Shown: positions 17,839 through 27,021, counted from the first letter of the stretch. The stretch: DNA of 64,000 nucleotides from Leptospira fluminis (GCF_004771275.1 NZ_RQEV01000001.1:162927-226926), one strand, 5' to 3'. Made by a program: numbers and translations. The notes: generated by a model from the letters alone, not told the origin.

Positions 17839-18557
17839 TCCTCCGATTGTCGGTCTGGATCTCCATTCTGGTCCTACGACTGACATACGGAACCGTGCGC
17901 TGGACGGAGATTCGCATCCCGGACGCAACCCGGGAATGTTTCCGAAAAAAGAGCGGACTCTTGCTGGCTCTCTGGCACAACCAAATCCCTTTTTTAATCG
18001 ACTTCACCTCCTCGTATCTGGTCAAGCGGATGGGATTGAGAATCGTACCTTTGGCGTCGCGATCCAAAGACGGAGAACTAATCGCAAGAGTACTGCATCA
18101 TTTCGGAATCAGATCCAAACGAGGATCCAGTAGACGGGGCGGAGCTTCCGGCTTAAAAGCGTTGGTGGGAGAGGCGATGCACGGGGGAGTCTCCCTAATC
18201 ACTCCCGACGGTCCCACCGGTCCCGTTTACGAACTCAAAGCGGGTATCGTTCAACTCGCCTCCATTACCGGATATCCTATCATCGCCTATTCGGCGCAAT
18301 ACGACCGCTATTGGACTACGAATAGCTGGGACAGGATCAAGGTCCCGAAACCTTTTTCTCGGGCCGTGATCACTTGTAGCGAGCCCTTCCTTGTCCCGAA
18401 GTTGAAAGGGGCAGAGCAATTGGAGGAATGGAGACGTAAATTAGAGCGGTTCCTTTTGGAAAATTGCGGAGTCACCGAAGTTGAGGCCGAGGCGTTACGA
18501 CAAGAAGTACTCGCCGCAAAGAAAGTGAACGAAGAAATAATGCAGGCAATGAGATAA
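17835..18557 (+). CDS. DUF374 lysophospholipid acyltransferase-like protein
   Basis: Protein of 240 residues of the DUF374 branch of the LpxL/PlsC-like acyltransferase superfamily. An N-terminal hydrophobic helix anchors it in the inner membrane. Motifs include ALWHNQ (the H of the acyltransferase HxxxxD-like site), SRSKDGE, GSSRRGG and TPDGPTGP, in the usual order. It probably acylates a lipid A precursor or phospholipid, but members of this family are poorly characterised. It starts with the ATGA overlap and ends the ppk operon. The downstream gene is convergent. The C-terminal 30 residues form a charged helix. Confidence 0.88.
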   Translation: MILRLSVWISILVLRLTYGTVRWTEIRIPDATRECFRKKSGLLLALWHNQIPFLIDFTSSYLVKRMGLRIVPLASRSKDGELIARVLHHFGIRSKRGSSRRGGASGLKALVGEAMHGGVSLITPDGPTGPVYELKAGIVQLASITGYPIIAYSAQYDRYWTTNSWDRIKVPKPFSRAVITCSEPFLVPKLKGAEQLEEWRRKLERFLLENCGVTEVEAEALRQEVLAAKKVNEEIMQAMR

Positions 18558-18590
18558 GGATTCCGCGAATCCGACGAACTTCGAATTCGC

Positions 18591-19247
18591 TTAAGCGACG
18601 GGAGGAATCTCCTCTTCCTTGATTCTATAAAAACTCCAGTGCACGATGAATAATCTGGACAAGAGCAGATAAAGCGATTCTCCGTAGGTTCTTCCGGTAG
18701 TTTCAGCCATGGCTTCGAAGGCTCCGATCAATTCTCTTAATATTTCCCTATCTCCGGGATCGGCTACCAAATCCAAATCCACTTGGGAAAGATCTTCGTC
18801 CGGCGGAAAGGCCAGATCGTTTGATTCCAGGAGAATCTCCAGAAGTTTTTCCCCCTCGATTACCACTGACTCGGCGGTCTTTTCGGCGGGTTCCGGTCCG
18901 TGTAACAAGGAAAAAACTCCGTCCGCCAACTCAAGAATCAATCCGCCGAGAACCATGTCGTTTCCGGATTCGAACGTATCCGAAATCGTTTCGAACTTCT
19001 GTTTTAATAACGTGCGTACTTTGACGAAAGATTCCGCCGCGTAATCCATCTCTCCTTCGTCCATCGCCTCTTCGAATCCCTGTAGCCAATCCGGGCCGGT
19101 CGGATCGAAGCTGTCCCAATCCGCCCATAAGGATTCGCAGGCCAAAAAAACCTGGTCCGCCGTGGTGCCGACGTGTTTGTACGTCGTAACTACGACCGCC
19201 AGCTGCGCGACCGCATCGGCCCACTCGGTTCCTTTTACGTTATTCAT
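18591..19247 (-). CDS. Hypothetical acidic cytoplasmic protein
   Basis: Acidic, largely helical protein of about 218 residues that I do not recognise. It has no signal peptide or membrane segment. I start at ATG 19247 (MNNVKGTEW) because the composition becomes typical there. An upstream in-frame ATG at 19319 would add 24 residues with a different character. Neither start has a good ribosome binding site. The gene is convergent with the DUF374 gene and stands 184 bases from the next same-strand gene, so it is probably a single transcription unit. Nothing in the neighbourhood suggests a function. Confidence 0.6.
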   Translation of the reverse strand: MNNVKGTEWADAVAQLAVVVTTYKHVGTTADQVFLACESLWADWDSFDPTGPDWLQGFEEAMDEGEMDYAAESFVKVRTLLKQKFETISDTFESGNDMVLGGLILELADGVFSLLHGPEPAEKTAESVVIEGEKLLEILLESNDLAFPPDEDLSQVDLDLVADPGDREILRELIGAFEAMAETTGRTYGESLYLLLSRLFIVHWSFYRIKEEEIPPVA

Positions 19248-19430
19248 GGGAAGATATACTAACCGAAATAAAGTTTCGGAAAAGCAAGATTCCTCCGCAG
19301 AGAAAAGAAACCTTCGCATTACCCCGAAAGGCGTAGCAAAAGCGCCTACAATTTAGGCAAAAAGAATCATAACCTTAAGCGTTTCGGAGGATAAAGGAAC
19401 TTTAATAATCGATTGGACCGAACGCCTTGT

Positions 19431-20303
19431 TCAAATCCAGTCGTTGATCGTAGAAGCAACTTCCTGAGCTTTTTCTATATGCAAAGCGTGTTTTGCGGAA
19501 GGAATCCAAACCAAGTCGCTCCCTTTTAGATAACTATGAATCTTCTTTACCATACTCGGATACGTAATCGGATCCTCTTTACCGGATATTATTATGGATC
19601 TCAGTTTGATTTCCGAGATCCGTTTTCCTAGAAAAATTTCCGCCTCTCGATCGAGAGTGTTTCGGGTAAGAAAACGGTACGGTTCGTCGTTCCAACTGGA
19701 TAAAAGGATTTTTTTGGTAAAGGAACCTAGACTGGGAGGAGATTCATGATATAGAGAAGCGAAAAGCCTCTCGATCTCTTCGGAGTTTTTCGGAAACAAC
19801 AGCTCCCTCATTTCGTCCCGCTTCGGATGAGGGATTCCTCCCGGAGCGAGAAGCACCAATTTTTTGATCCGCTTTTCCCGCTTGGCATCGAGAAGAGCGA
19901 TGTACATCGCGATCAGACTTCCCATAGAATGCCCGCCTAGCACCAGATCCCTCAAGTCCATCTCTCTAATGGACTCGTAGATCAAAGCCGCAAAAACGTC
20001 GACTTGATAGAGATATCGGATCGGAGGCATGCGACTCCAACCGAAACCGGGAATGTCGGGTAAAAGAATCGTGTAATCCTTGCGCAAAAGAGGAGCTAAT
20101 TTGCGGAATCCGGAAGAGCTATCCAGAAGTCCGTGCACTAGCAAAAGGTTTTTTTTACCTCCCGAATCCCCTTCTCTCTTCAGATAGAAAAGCTTGTGCC
20201 CTCCTACATCCGAGTATACTTTTCGAAAGCCCAATTCGGACTCCATATACCGGATCTTGTTTCGAACGTAGTTTCGAAGAAAAAAACGATAAATGAAATC
20301 CAT
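19431..20303 (-). CDS. Alpha/beta hydrolase
   Basis: Alpha/beta-fold hydrolase of 290 residues. Motifs are LLVHGLLDSSSGFRKL (oxyanion-side HG), DIPGFGWS, the nucleophile elbow GHSMGS, GKEDPITYP carrying the acid, and AKHALHIE carrying the catalytic histidine, so the triad looks complete. The first residues are hydrophobic and basic and could be a short membrane anchor rather than a cleaved signal. It may be an esterase, lipase or C-C hydrolase; the substrate is unknown. The ATG lacks an obvious ribosome binding site. It diverges from the sensor-kinase cluster that begins 117 bases away. Confidence 0.88.
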   Translation of the reverse strand: MDFIYRFFLRNYVRNKIRYMESELGFRKVYSDVGGHKLFYLKREGDSGGKKNLLLVHGLLDSSSGFRKLAPLLRKDYTILLPDIPGFGWSRMPPIRYLYQVDVFAALIYESIREMDLRDLVLGGHSMGSLIAMYIALLDAKREKRIKKLVLLAPGGIPHPKRDEMRELLFPKNSEEIERLFASLYHESPPSLGSFTKKILLSSWNDEPYRFLTRNTLDREAEIFLGKRISEIKLRSIIISGKEDPITYPSMVKKIHSYLKGSDLVWIPSAKHALHIEKAQEVASTINDWI

Positions 20304-20419
20304 AATTTTACGCTATGATTTATCCTGCGTTTCTATTATCAAGGATTCCTGCGTTTTTCGAAACGACACAACTTGGATTAAAATCTGACCGATTATTTTC
20401 CGATACTTAAGCATCTATC

Positions 20420-22762
20420 ATGCGAACCCAGGAACTCCTTCCCATTTTGGAAAACGCCTTCTTCCCCGCACAAGAAGGAATCCTGATCCTGGAACCTAAA
20501 ACCTACAGTATACTTAGTGCGAATCCCAAAGCGACGGAAATTCTGGGCTATACCAGAGACGAACTACAGACACTTTCTCTTAGCAAACTCCTGTCCCGAC
20601 CGGAACGAATCGGAAATCACATTTTAGGTGCCGAAGAATTAGGCATTTCTCTGCTATGGAACCTGAGAAAAAAAGACGGCTCCATGACTCTTGTTGAGTT
20701 CACGATCAACGCCCTTCTTCCCGACCCCAAAGCGCCGTTGGTCTTTCATATTTATAAAAGATCCGAAGTCCGGGAGACAGAACTGCGACTCTATTATCTG
20801 CAGAGTATTTTGAGAAGCCTACGCCTACTCAAACTCAACCTGAGATCCTTGAGATTGAGTTCCGCTTCTACGCTTTTCCAAAAAGTCTGCGATACTCTGC
20901 GGGAAAATCCTCATTACAGTTTGATCTGGGGATTTTATCGAAGAGAAGACGGAACGGACCAAGTGATCGTCCAATCCGACTCGGAGGAGGAATGGAAGGA
21001 GCGCTTGGAAAACTCCTGGTTAAAGGAGGAACTTCCCTCCCCCATGCGCAGCCTCATAGAAAGCAATGAACTTTTCGTGATACACGAGTTCGGAGCAGGC
21101 TCCTTCCCCGAATGGGAGCGAAACCTGGGAACGTCCGATTTCAGAAGATCCTTAAGTCTCGTAGTCAAGGAAGAGGATAAAATCGTCGGCGGAATAGAGA
21201 TCCTTTCCAAGGAAAATATGGCCTTCGATTCCGGTGAAAATTATCTTTACTTGGAAGTCATAGAAGATCTGCTTTCTTCCCTACAGTTTATCCGGATAGA
21301 AAGACAAAGAAGGGAAACCGCAAAATTACTCCAATTCCAAGGAGCTCTGTTAAATTCCATAGAAGTCCCTTTATTGTCCACGGACGAGGAAGGTTTTATC
21401 ACATATGCAAATTCGAATATAGCGAATTTATTGAATATTCCCAAGGAGGAGACCCTCGGCAAACAGATCCGAGACCTTCTCAGGCTTGACGCCGAATCTG
21501 CGGACCGGGTATTTCTCGGATCCAAGGCGGAAATATTGCTCGGGAATTCCGTCGACGGGGAAATCCCTTTCCTCTTAGTCTCTTCCTCCTTAAAGGACGA
21601 TTACGGCAACCGGATAGGTACGATCGTATTACTGCTCGACGTCACCGAACAGAAGAAAAACGAGGAATTGATACGCGCCTCGGAGCTAAAACTCCGAAAC
21701 TTATTCGCATCCATGAATAATGGAATCGTAATATTAAATCCGCAGGGAACGGTGATGGAAGTCGCTCCGATCCTGAAATTCTTCCTTTTCCAATTCCTGA
21801 ACGTGGCTCCAGGGGACAACTTTCCGGAACTTTTCGCGGACGAGATCCGGAACGAAATCATCGAAAAACTCGAAGATTGCGTAAAGATCCAGAGACCCGT
21901 ATATTACGATTTCTCGATGGCATTGTTGGGAGAGGAGGAAAATTTCTTTTCCGTGAAGTTTATCCCTCTGAAAAAATACCAGGACCTTCCCATAACGGCC
22001 ATGCTGATCTTTTCGGACGTGACCCAAACCAAACTCCTGGACAGACAACTGTACGAGACGGCAAAGTTCGCGTCTATCGGCGAGATCGCCGCCGGGATCG
22101 CGCACGAAGTGAACAACCCTCTCCAATCCAGCCTTCTTTATCTGGAGGATCTATTGGAGCACGAGGATCCGGATCCCGACGAACGAAAAAAAGTATACAG
22201 AAGAATAGAGGGAGCAGCCATCAGGATCCGCGATCTGATCAAAGGACTCCTGGATCTGGGAAGAAGAGCCCCCAGAAAAAAGGAACTCGTCTCCCCCTAT
22301 TTCATCCTTCTCCGAGCCTGCGAGTTGATCGAGGTCAGTTGCAGAAAAAGCGGAATCGAATTAAAACGGATTACCAGTCCGGAACTTCCGCAAATTCACG
22401 TAGCTTGGCAGGAAATCGAACAGGTATTGATAAACTGTCTCGTTAACGCGGTAAACGCCATCTCCGAGATGGAACATAAACCCGAATCCCCTTCCATACA
22501 AGTTTCCGCCCGAAAAGAAATGTATTTGAACACAGAGACGGTCGGTTTTACCATTCAAGATAACGGTCCGGGAATGAGTCCCGAAGTTGCAGAAAAGGCC
22601 TTTCTTCCCTTGTACACGACACGTAGAACGAAACAGGGAACCGGATTGGGCCTTACGATCTCTCAAAGGATCGTGGCGGATCACGGCGGGTCCATTCAGC
22701 TGGAATCGAATCGGGGGCAAGGCACCAAGGTTACGATCCGGATCCCGGTGGGAAAGACATGA
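20420..22762 (+). CDS. Multi-PAS sensor histidine kinase
   Basis: Soluble sensor kinase of 780 residues without membrane segments, so it probably senses a cytoplasmic signal. Residues 15-115 form a PAS domain (PKATEILGYTRDEL). A GAF-like region follows to about 290, then two more PAS domains at about 300-410 and 415-535. The HisKA motif AAGIAHEVNNPLQ carries the phosphoacceptor His562. The HATPase domain shows NCLVNAVNAI, DNGPGMS and GTGLGLTISQRIV. It lies 20 bases upstream of a receiver-PAS-kinase gene, and the two are probably partners. The same transcript seems to continue into amgK and murU. Confidence 0.93.
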   Translation: MRTQELLPILENAFFPAQEGILILEPKTYSILSANPKATEILGYTRDELQTLSLSKLLSRPERIGNHILGAEELGISLLWNLRKKDGSMTLVEFTINALLPDPKAPLVFHIYKRSEVRETELRLYYLQSILRSLRLLKLNLRSLRLSSASTLFQKVCDTLRENPHYSLIWGFYRREDGTDQVIVQSDSEEEWKERLENSWLKEELPSPMRSLIESNELFVIHEFGAGSFPEWERNLGTSDFRRSLSLVVKEEDKIVGGIEILSKENMAFDSGENYLYLEVIEDLLSSLQFIRIERQRRETAKLLQFQGALLNSIEVPLLSTDEEGFITYANSNIANLLNIPKEETLGKQIRDLLRLDAESADRVFLGSKAEILLGNSVDGEIPFLLVSSSLKDDYGNRIGTIVLLLDVTEQKKNEELIRASELKLRNLFASMNNGIVILNPQGTVMEVAPILKFFLFQFLNVAPGDNFPELFADEIRNEIIEKLEDCVKIQRPVYYDFSMALLGEEENFFSVKFIPLKKYQDLPITAMLIFSDVTQTKLLDRQLYETAKFASIGEIAAGIAHEVNNPLQSSLLYLEDLLEHEDPDPDERKKVYRRIEGAAIRIRDLIKGLLDLGRRAPRKKELVSPYFILLRACELIEVSCRKSGIELKRITSPELPQIHVAWQEIEQVLINCLVNAVNAISEMEHKPESPSIQVSARKEMYLNTETVGFTIQDNGPGMSPEVAEKAFLPLYTTRRTKQGTGLGLTISQRIVADHGGSIQLESNRGQGTKVTIRIPVGKT

Positions 22763-22782
22763 AGGATCTATAGAAAGGCGAC

Positions 22783-24297
22783 ATGACCGAAAATCACCCG
22801 AATGTACTCGTAGTCGACGATGAATCGGATATCCGAACGGCTTTGGAAAGGGTCATTTCTCGGGAAGGATATAACGTATTCGTCGCCGAAGACTTCGCTT
22901 CGGCAATGCAGATCGTCCGCGAAAATCCGATAGATATAGTGATCTCCGACATCATGATGAGCGGAAAGGACGGTTTGGAAGTCGCCAAGGAAATTAAAAA
23001 ATACAATTCGAATATACCTGTGATACTGATCACGGGAAATCCCCAACTCCATACCGCGGAGGAAGCGCTTAGAAATAAGGCCTTTGATTATATTTCCAAA
23101 CCGGTTACCCGACAGAGCCTCCTGGCGGTTTTGGAAAACGCGAAAAAGGAAAAGCAGGAAAAGGATAGAAAGTCCCGAAAAATCCTCAAGACCGTCAGGG
23201 AAAAAACCCATCTCGCGCAGCAATTCAAGGATTTAAATTATAGAAACAGTCTGATTTTGGAAACTACAGGGGATTGCGTAATCACTTTGGACGAGTCTCT
23301 TGTGATCCGGGCGGTAAACGAAGCCGCCCTCCGACAGTTTCAGTACGGCGAGGAAGAATTGGTCGGACAACAAGTCGAACTACTGATCCGACCGACAAAT
23401 CGCGACTCCTACCTCGAGCGCATCGAAAAGCTCACTCACCGAAAGTCCGAACATAAAATCGCTAGACTGCATAACGCGGAGCTCATTAACCGTAAGGGGG
23501 AACCCAGGACTTTCGACATTTCGGTGTGTAGATACGTCATGAACGGTAGGACGTATTACACTGGAATCGCAAGAGACGTGACCCAGAAGATACTAATTTC
23601 CGAAAAACTGATAGATGCAGAAAGAAGGGCGTTTTTGGCTACGATCGCTTCAAGCATAGGTCACGAGATCAATAACGCCCTTACCGCGATACAAGGTTTT
23701 ATCGAAGTGGCGCGGCTTCCCGATTCCGACGAAAATCTGAAAGATAGAGCCATACAAGTCACCTGGAATCAGATTACAAAACTGAAGAATTTGACGTTCA
23801 ATCTTCTCCAATTGGGAAAACCGGGCGAGATAGGAAAGGAAAAGGAGATCCTGGATCTGAACGAAGTCGTGGAATCCGTCATCGAAGTCTTCAGAAAAGC
23901 TTCCCGCCTTAAGGAATGTGAAATAATATTCCAAAAATCTAAAGAAGTAGTGCGGATATTCTCCAACTCTGATCAACTCAGCCTACTGATATCGAACATA
24001 GTGTTGAATTCCGCGGACGCCACGGCAAATAAAGGCAGAATCCAAATCTCCGTTTTGGAACGAAATCACCATCCGATGATCAAAATCCAGGACAACGGAA
24101 TCGGAATGAGCCAAGAGATCTTAAGAAAGATTTTTCAACCGTATTTCACTACCAAAAAGACGGGCCAAGGCACCGGTTTAGGAATGTTCGTGGCAAAGGA
24201 AATCGCCGATCTTTTCGGAATCAGGATCGAAATCGATTCGGAACCGGATAAGGGGACTGAATTCCGCTTGGTATTTCCCGACAAACTGACGAACTAG
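22783..24297 (+). CDS. Receiver-PAS-histidine kinase hybrid
   Basis: Hybrid protein of 504 residues. The N-terminal receiver domain (1-120) has VVDDESD, phosphoacceptor Asp56 in ISDIMM, and the conserved Lys in YISKPV. A short coiled coil leads to a PAS domain at about 150-270. The kinase core has IGHEINNALTAIQG (His294) and an HATPase domain with NIVLNSADAT, DNGIGMS and GTGLGMFVAKEIA. The order REC-PAS-kinase suggests that the upstream kinase phosphorylates the receiver and tunes the kinase output. It sits 20 bases after that kinase and 14 bases before amgK. No DNA-binding output domain is encoded in the cluster. Confidence 0.93.
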   Translation: MTENHPNVLVVDDESDIRTALERVISREGYNVFVAEDFASAMQIVRENPIDIVISDIMMSGKDGLEVAKEIKKYNSNIPVILITGNPQLHTAEEALRNKAFDYISKPVTRQSLLAVLENAKKEKQEKDRKSRKILKTVREKTHLAQQFKDLNYRNSLILETTGDCVITLDESLVIRAVNEAALRQFQYGEEELVGQQVELLIRPTNRDSYLERIEKLTHRKSEHKIARLHNAELINRKGEPRTFDISVCRYVMNGRTYYTGIARDVTQKILISEKLIDAERRAFLATIASSIGHEINNALTAIQGFIEVARLPDSDENLKDRAIQVTWNQITKLKNLTFNLLQLGKPGEIGKEKEILDLNEVVESVIEVFRKASRLKECEIIFQKSKEVVRIFSNSDQLSLLISNIVLNSADATANKGRIQISVLERNHHPMIKIQDNGIGMSQEILRKIFQPYFTTKKTGQGTGLGMFVAKEIADLFGIRIEIDSEPDKGTEFRLVFPDKLTN

Positions 24298-24311
24298 GCC
24301 AAGTTGTCTCT

Positions 24312-25319
24312 ATGTCACAGTCTATTGGAGAAGTCGAGCTCCGATTTTTAGTCCAGGACGGAAAGTTCCCGCTTAAAATAGAGGAGCTTACTCCGGAAGC
24401 TTCGGCCCGCAGATACTATAGGGTTTTTTATCCGGGAGATTCCAAAATCCTTTGCAAGGACGTACGGTTTCAGCACGACTTCGTAGATATAGGCAATTTT
24501 CTTCGATCCCACGGCTTCCGTGTTCCGGACGTATATAAAACCGACTTGATCCATAATTTGACCCTACTTTCCGACGAAGGCGATAAGGACCTGACTTTCG
24601 TCAAAGATGACGGAGAATACCGGGAGTATATGGTAAAATGCGTGGAACTCCTAACGGAGCTGCAGAAGCTCGAGCCGGAAGCCCCCGTCTCCGGCAGGGA
24701 ATTCGATTACGAAAAACTCCGTTCCGAGAATCAGTTTACGTACACTTCCTTTCTGCAATTCGCAAAACGTTTCGGATTAAAAACGGATCTCCGCGCGGAA
24801 GTGAAAATATTCCTGGACGAGGCGGCGGCTTTTCTCGCCGAATATAAGATAAAAGTCTTCTGCCACCGGGACTTTCATGCAAGAAATCTAATGCTTTCCC
24901 CCGACGGAAGCATCACGATGATCGATTTTCAGGATGCCAGAATGGGGACTCCTTTTTACGATCTTTCCAGTCTGCTTTACGACGCATACCGTCCCATACC
25001 TTTTGCTATGCGAAGGGGATTGTTTCTTCTTTTCATGAAACTCTCGGATTCGAGATTCCCGCGATCCAAGGAATGCTTTTATCTGCAGAGTCTCCAAAGA
25101 TCCTACAAAGCCCTAGGCTCGTATTTTATGTTGGTCGCCGAAAAAGGCCAGGACAAATACAGAGCCAGCATACTGTCATGCCTGGAGAATCTACTGGAAA
25201 TCGCGCAAGTCGGACTTTTTCCGGACCAATTGTTTCTCTTCTTCCATTTTCTAAAAAAGGAACTTTCCGGCAACGCCGCATTCGCGGAAAAGTTGGAAGG
25301 AATCCCGGATGAACGATAA
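24312..25319 (+). CDS. amgK: Anomeric MurNAc/GlcNAc kinase AmgK (aminoglycoside phosphotransferase family)
   Basis: Kinase of 335 residues of the APH family. CHRDFHARNLM (184-194, catalytic Asp187, metal ligand Asn192) and MIDFQDARMG (Asp205) match the AmgK subgroup rather than antibiotic-modifying enzymes. AmgK phosphorylates MurNAc, and also GlcNAc, at the anomeric carbon to give the 1-phosphate that MurU converts to the UDP-sugar, which bypasses de novo synthesis and fosfomycin inhibition. The downstream nucleotidyltransferase overlaps it by 11 bases and fits MurU, which strengthens the call. The upstream sensor-kinase gene ends 14 bases earlier. The ribosome binding site is weak, consistent with coupling. 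Confidence 0.88.
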   Translation: MSQSIGEVELRFLVQDGKFPLKIEELTPEASARRYYRVFYPGDSKILCKDVRFQHDFVDIGNFLRSHGFRVPDVYKTDLIHNLTLLSDEGDKDLTFVKDDGEYREYMVKCVELLTELQKLEPEAPVSGREFDYEKLRSENQFTYTSFLQFAKRFGLKTDLRAEVKIFLDEAAAFLAEYKIKVFCHRDFHARNLMLSPDGSITMIDFQDARMGTPFYDLSSLLYDAYRPIPFAMRRGLFLLFMKLSDSRFPRSKECFYLQSLQRSYKALGSYFMLVAEKGQDKYRASILSCLENLLEIAQVGLFPDQLFLFFHFLKKELSGNAAFAEKLEGIPDER

Positions 25320-26037
25320 GGCGTTTTTCCCCTGCGCCGGCTTCGGCACCAGGATGAAGGAATGGACCAAGAAAATCCCCAAACCCCTACTCCCGATTGC
25401 GGGCGTTCCTCTCATCTATTATTCCCTTTATTGGGCGGAAAGATGGGGGGTCAAGGAAGGGATCGCGAATTCGCACTATTTGGCCGACGTATTGGAAAAG
25501 AATTTGAAACAATTCCGGACGTTTCCTCTCCGCATTTCCCGAGAGGAAACGAGAATCCTCGGAACGGGCGGAGGAATCCGAACCGCTCTTGAAAGATTTT
25601 GGAACCTGGACGAGGAGTTCCTGATCCTGAATCCGGATTTTATCCTTTTTCCTAAAGCTGATTTTTCCCCCTGGCCGACTCCCGCGGAAAAAGACGCCTA
25701 CGATTGTATTTTATATTTATCTAAAATTCCTCCTGACGCGGATTACACGGGCCTCTCTTTAAACGACGGCAAGGTCGAGTTCTCCCCCGGGGGCTATTTT
25801 TATATAGGTCTTTCCTGGATACGGGGAAAATGCTTAGGAGAATTGAGCCCGAACGAACCTTACGATCTAGCTGATACGTTCCGAAAGCTGGCGAAACAAG
25901 GGAGACTCGGAGGCAGAATCTTTCCGGGAGAATGGATGGACCTTGGGGAAAAAGAATTCTACGAAGCGGCTCGGAACACCGATTTCGGACACAAACTAGG
26001 TCCCGGATGGAAAGAGTTCATATCGACCGAAGCTTGA
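25309..26037 (+). CDS. murU: N-acetylmuramate 1-phosphate uridylyltransferase MurU
   Basis: Sugar-1-phosphate nucleotidyltransferase of 242 residues. The signature PCAGFGTRMKEWTKKIPKPLLPIAG at the N-terminus binds the NTP phosphates, and GTGGGIRTAL and the NPDF metal-binding stretch follow. The short length without a hexapeptide-repeat domain fits MurU, which makes UDP-MurNAc from MurNAc-1-phosphate during peptidoglycan recycling. It overlaps amgK by 11 bases and has AAGGA upstream of the ATG. A mannose- or glucose-1-phosphate nucleotidyltransferase is the alternative reading, but the partner kinase argues for MurU. The gene ends the operon; the next genes are convergent. Confidence 0.87.
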   Translation: MNDKAFFPCAGFGTRMKEWTKKIPKPLLPIAGVPLIYYSLYWAERWGVKEGIANSHYLADVLEKNLKQFRTFPLRISREETRILGTGGGIRTALERFWNLDEEFLILNPDFILFPKADFSPWPTPAEKDAYDCILYLSKIPPDADYTGLSLNDGKVEFSPGGYFYIGLSWIRGKCLGELSPNEPYDLADTFRKLAKQGRLGGRIFPGEWMDLGEKEFYEAARNTDFGHKLGPGWKEFISTEA

Positions 26038-26111
26038 CCGCGTTTCGCGGGCGTCAAAGTCTAAGCGTTGAGTCGGAGCAGACGGCTCTACGAAGTCGCT
26101 GATTAATTTGG

Positions 26112-26513
26112 TTAGATAAAGACTGCAGGAGAAACTTTGAATTTCTTTCCTAACGCCTTAATCTGACGAATATTTAGTTCTCTTTTGCCATTCAGAATCT
26201 CGGAAACAACCCCCTGGCTGCCCAACTCCACCATGTCCTTTTGAGTAAACCCGTTCTCTTCCATGAGATATTTTAATATCTCGACAGGACTTCCACTAAT
26301 AGTTTCAAAGTTGCTCTTTTCGTACTCTTCAATGAGATTTCCAACTGTTTCCATTAAAGGAGCCAATGGGTGATTTTCGTTGTTACCTATCTCATCTATT
26401 AATTTATCAAGAGCTTTTAATAATTTTTTGTATTGTTTGTCGGAATGAGGAACAGATAGCAGATCTTTAACTTCTGGCCATACATTTCTTACACGCTCTA
26501 ATTCAAGAATCAT
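26112..26513 (-). CDS. higA: HigA-type antitoxin (HTH)
   Basis: Antitoxin of 133 residues with a C-terminal Xre/Cro-type helix-turn-helix (NGFTQKDMVELGSQGVVSEILNGKRELN). The N-terminal helical part should wrap the toxin. Order toxin-then-antitoxin, a three-base gap and a ribosome binding site GGAGG lying inside the toxin's 3' end are typical of higBA. Together with its toxin it should repress its own promoter, probably at the palindrome 26821-26835. The gene pair is clearly richer in A and T than the flanking DNA, which suggests horizontal acquisition. Confidence 0.92.
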   Translation of the reverse strand: MILELERVRNVWPEVKDLLSVPHSDKQYKKLLKALDKLIDEIGNNENHPLAPLMETVGNLIEEYEKSNFETISGSPVEILKYLMEENGFTQKDMVELGSQGVVSEILNGKRELNIRQIKALGKKFKVSPAVFI

Positions 26514-26516
26514 ATC

Positions 26517-26807
26517 CTATTCCTCCTTCCATTTTCCTTTATCATATTCCGAATGCGTTAAAACATGTCGAATAAAGACTTTCTTTCTATTGTAATGAAT
26601 AGCGAAAATTAATCTAAAATGATTCCCGCTAATATTAAAGGCTATAAATTTGCCTACCTGATCTGCGCTTTTAAATACTTTTCTTAATTCGTTAAAATTC
26701 TTAAAACCCGTATTTTGAACTATTTTAAACCAGCTTTTGAAAGAAGATCCTGAGTTTGGATGTTTAATTACAAAATCTGAGATCTTTTTCCAGCTAATTA
26801 TATGCAC
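26517..26807 (-). CDS. higB: HigB-type mRNA interferase toxin
   Basis: Toxin of 96 residues of the HigB family (RelE-like fold), which cleaves ribosome-bound mRNA. Diagnostic stretches are SWKKISDFVIKHPNS near the start, NISGNHFRLIFAIHYNRKKVFIRHVLTHSEYDK in the core, and basic residues suited for RNA cleavage. The start is GTG, immediately preceded by an in-frame TAA, and it has no Shine-Dalgarno, so the mRNA may be leaderless. The gene is AT-rich and intact in length, so the system is probably functional. Confidence 0.92.
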   Translation of the reverse strand: MHIISWKKISDFVIKHPNSGSSFKSWFKIVQNTGFKNFNELRKVFKSADQVGKFIAFNISGNHFRLIFAIHYNRKKVFIRHVLTHSEYDKGKWKEE

Positions 26808-26820
26808 TTATATAAAGAAT

Positions 26821-26835
26821 ATCTCATAATGAGAT
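26821..26835. promoter_or_regulatory. Candidate HigA operator palindrome
   Basis: ATCTCAT-A-ATGAGAT is a perfect seven-base inverted repeat ending 14 bases upstream of the higB start. It lies where the promoter should be, so HigA or HigBA bound here could block transcription. This is inference from position and symmetry. Confidence 0.6.
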
Positions 26836-27021
26836 GTGAAAAGCATTTTTCTTTTTTATTTCAAGATGAATTTTTAGTGATTGCGTATAACTTTCTTTAT
26901 ATTCGACCTAAAGGAAAAACCGCTACCCCCTATCCGACCGGATTTCAATTCGATCGGTAGCGGATGAAAAACCCGAAAAAGTGTACACCGCCGACGTCTA
27001 AAAAGGGACGCTGGAACATAT

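Noticed and set aside
24312..25319. Aminoglycoside resistance kinase
   Set aside because: The APH fold is shared, but CHRDFHARN and the overlapping nucleotidyltransferase gene fit AmgK-MurU sugar recycling. Nothing indicates antibiotic modification.
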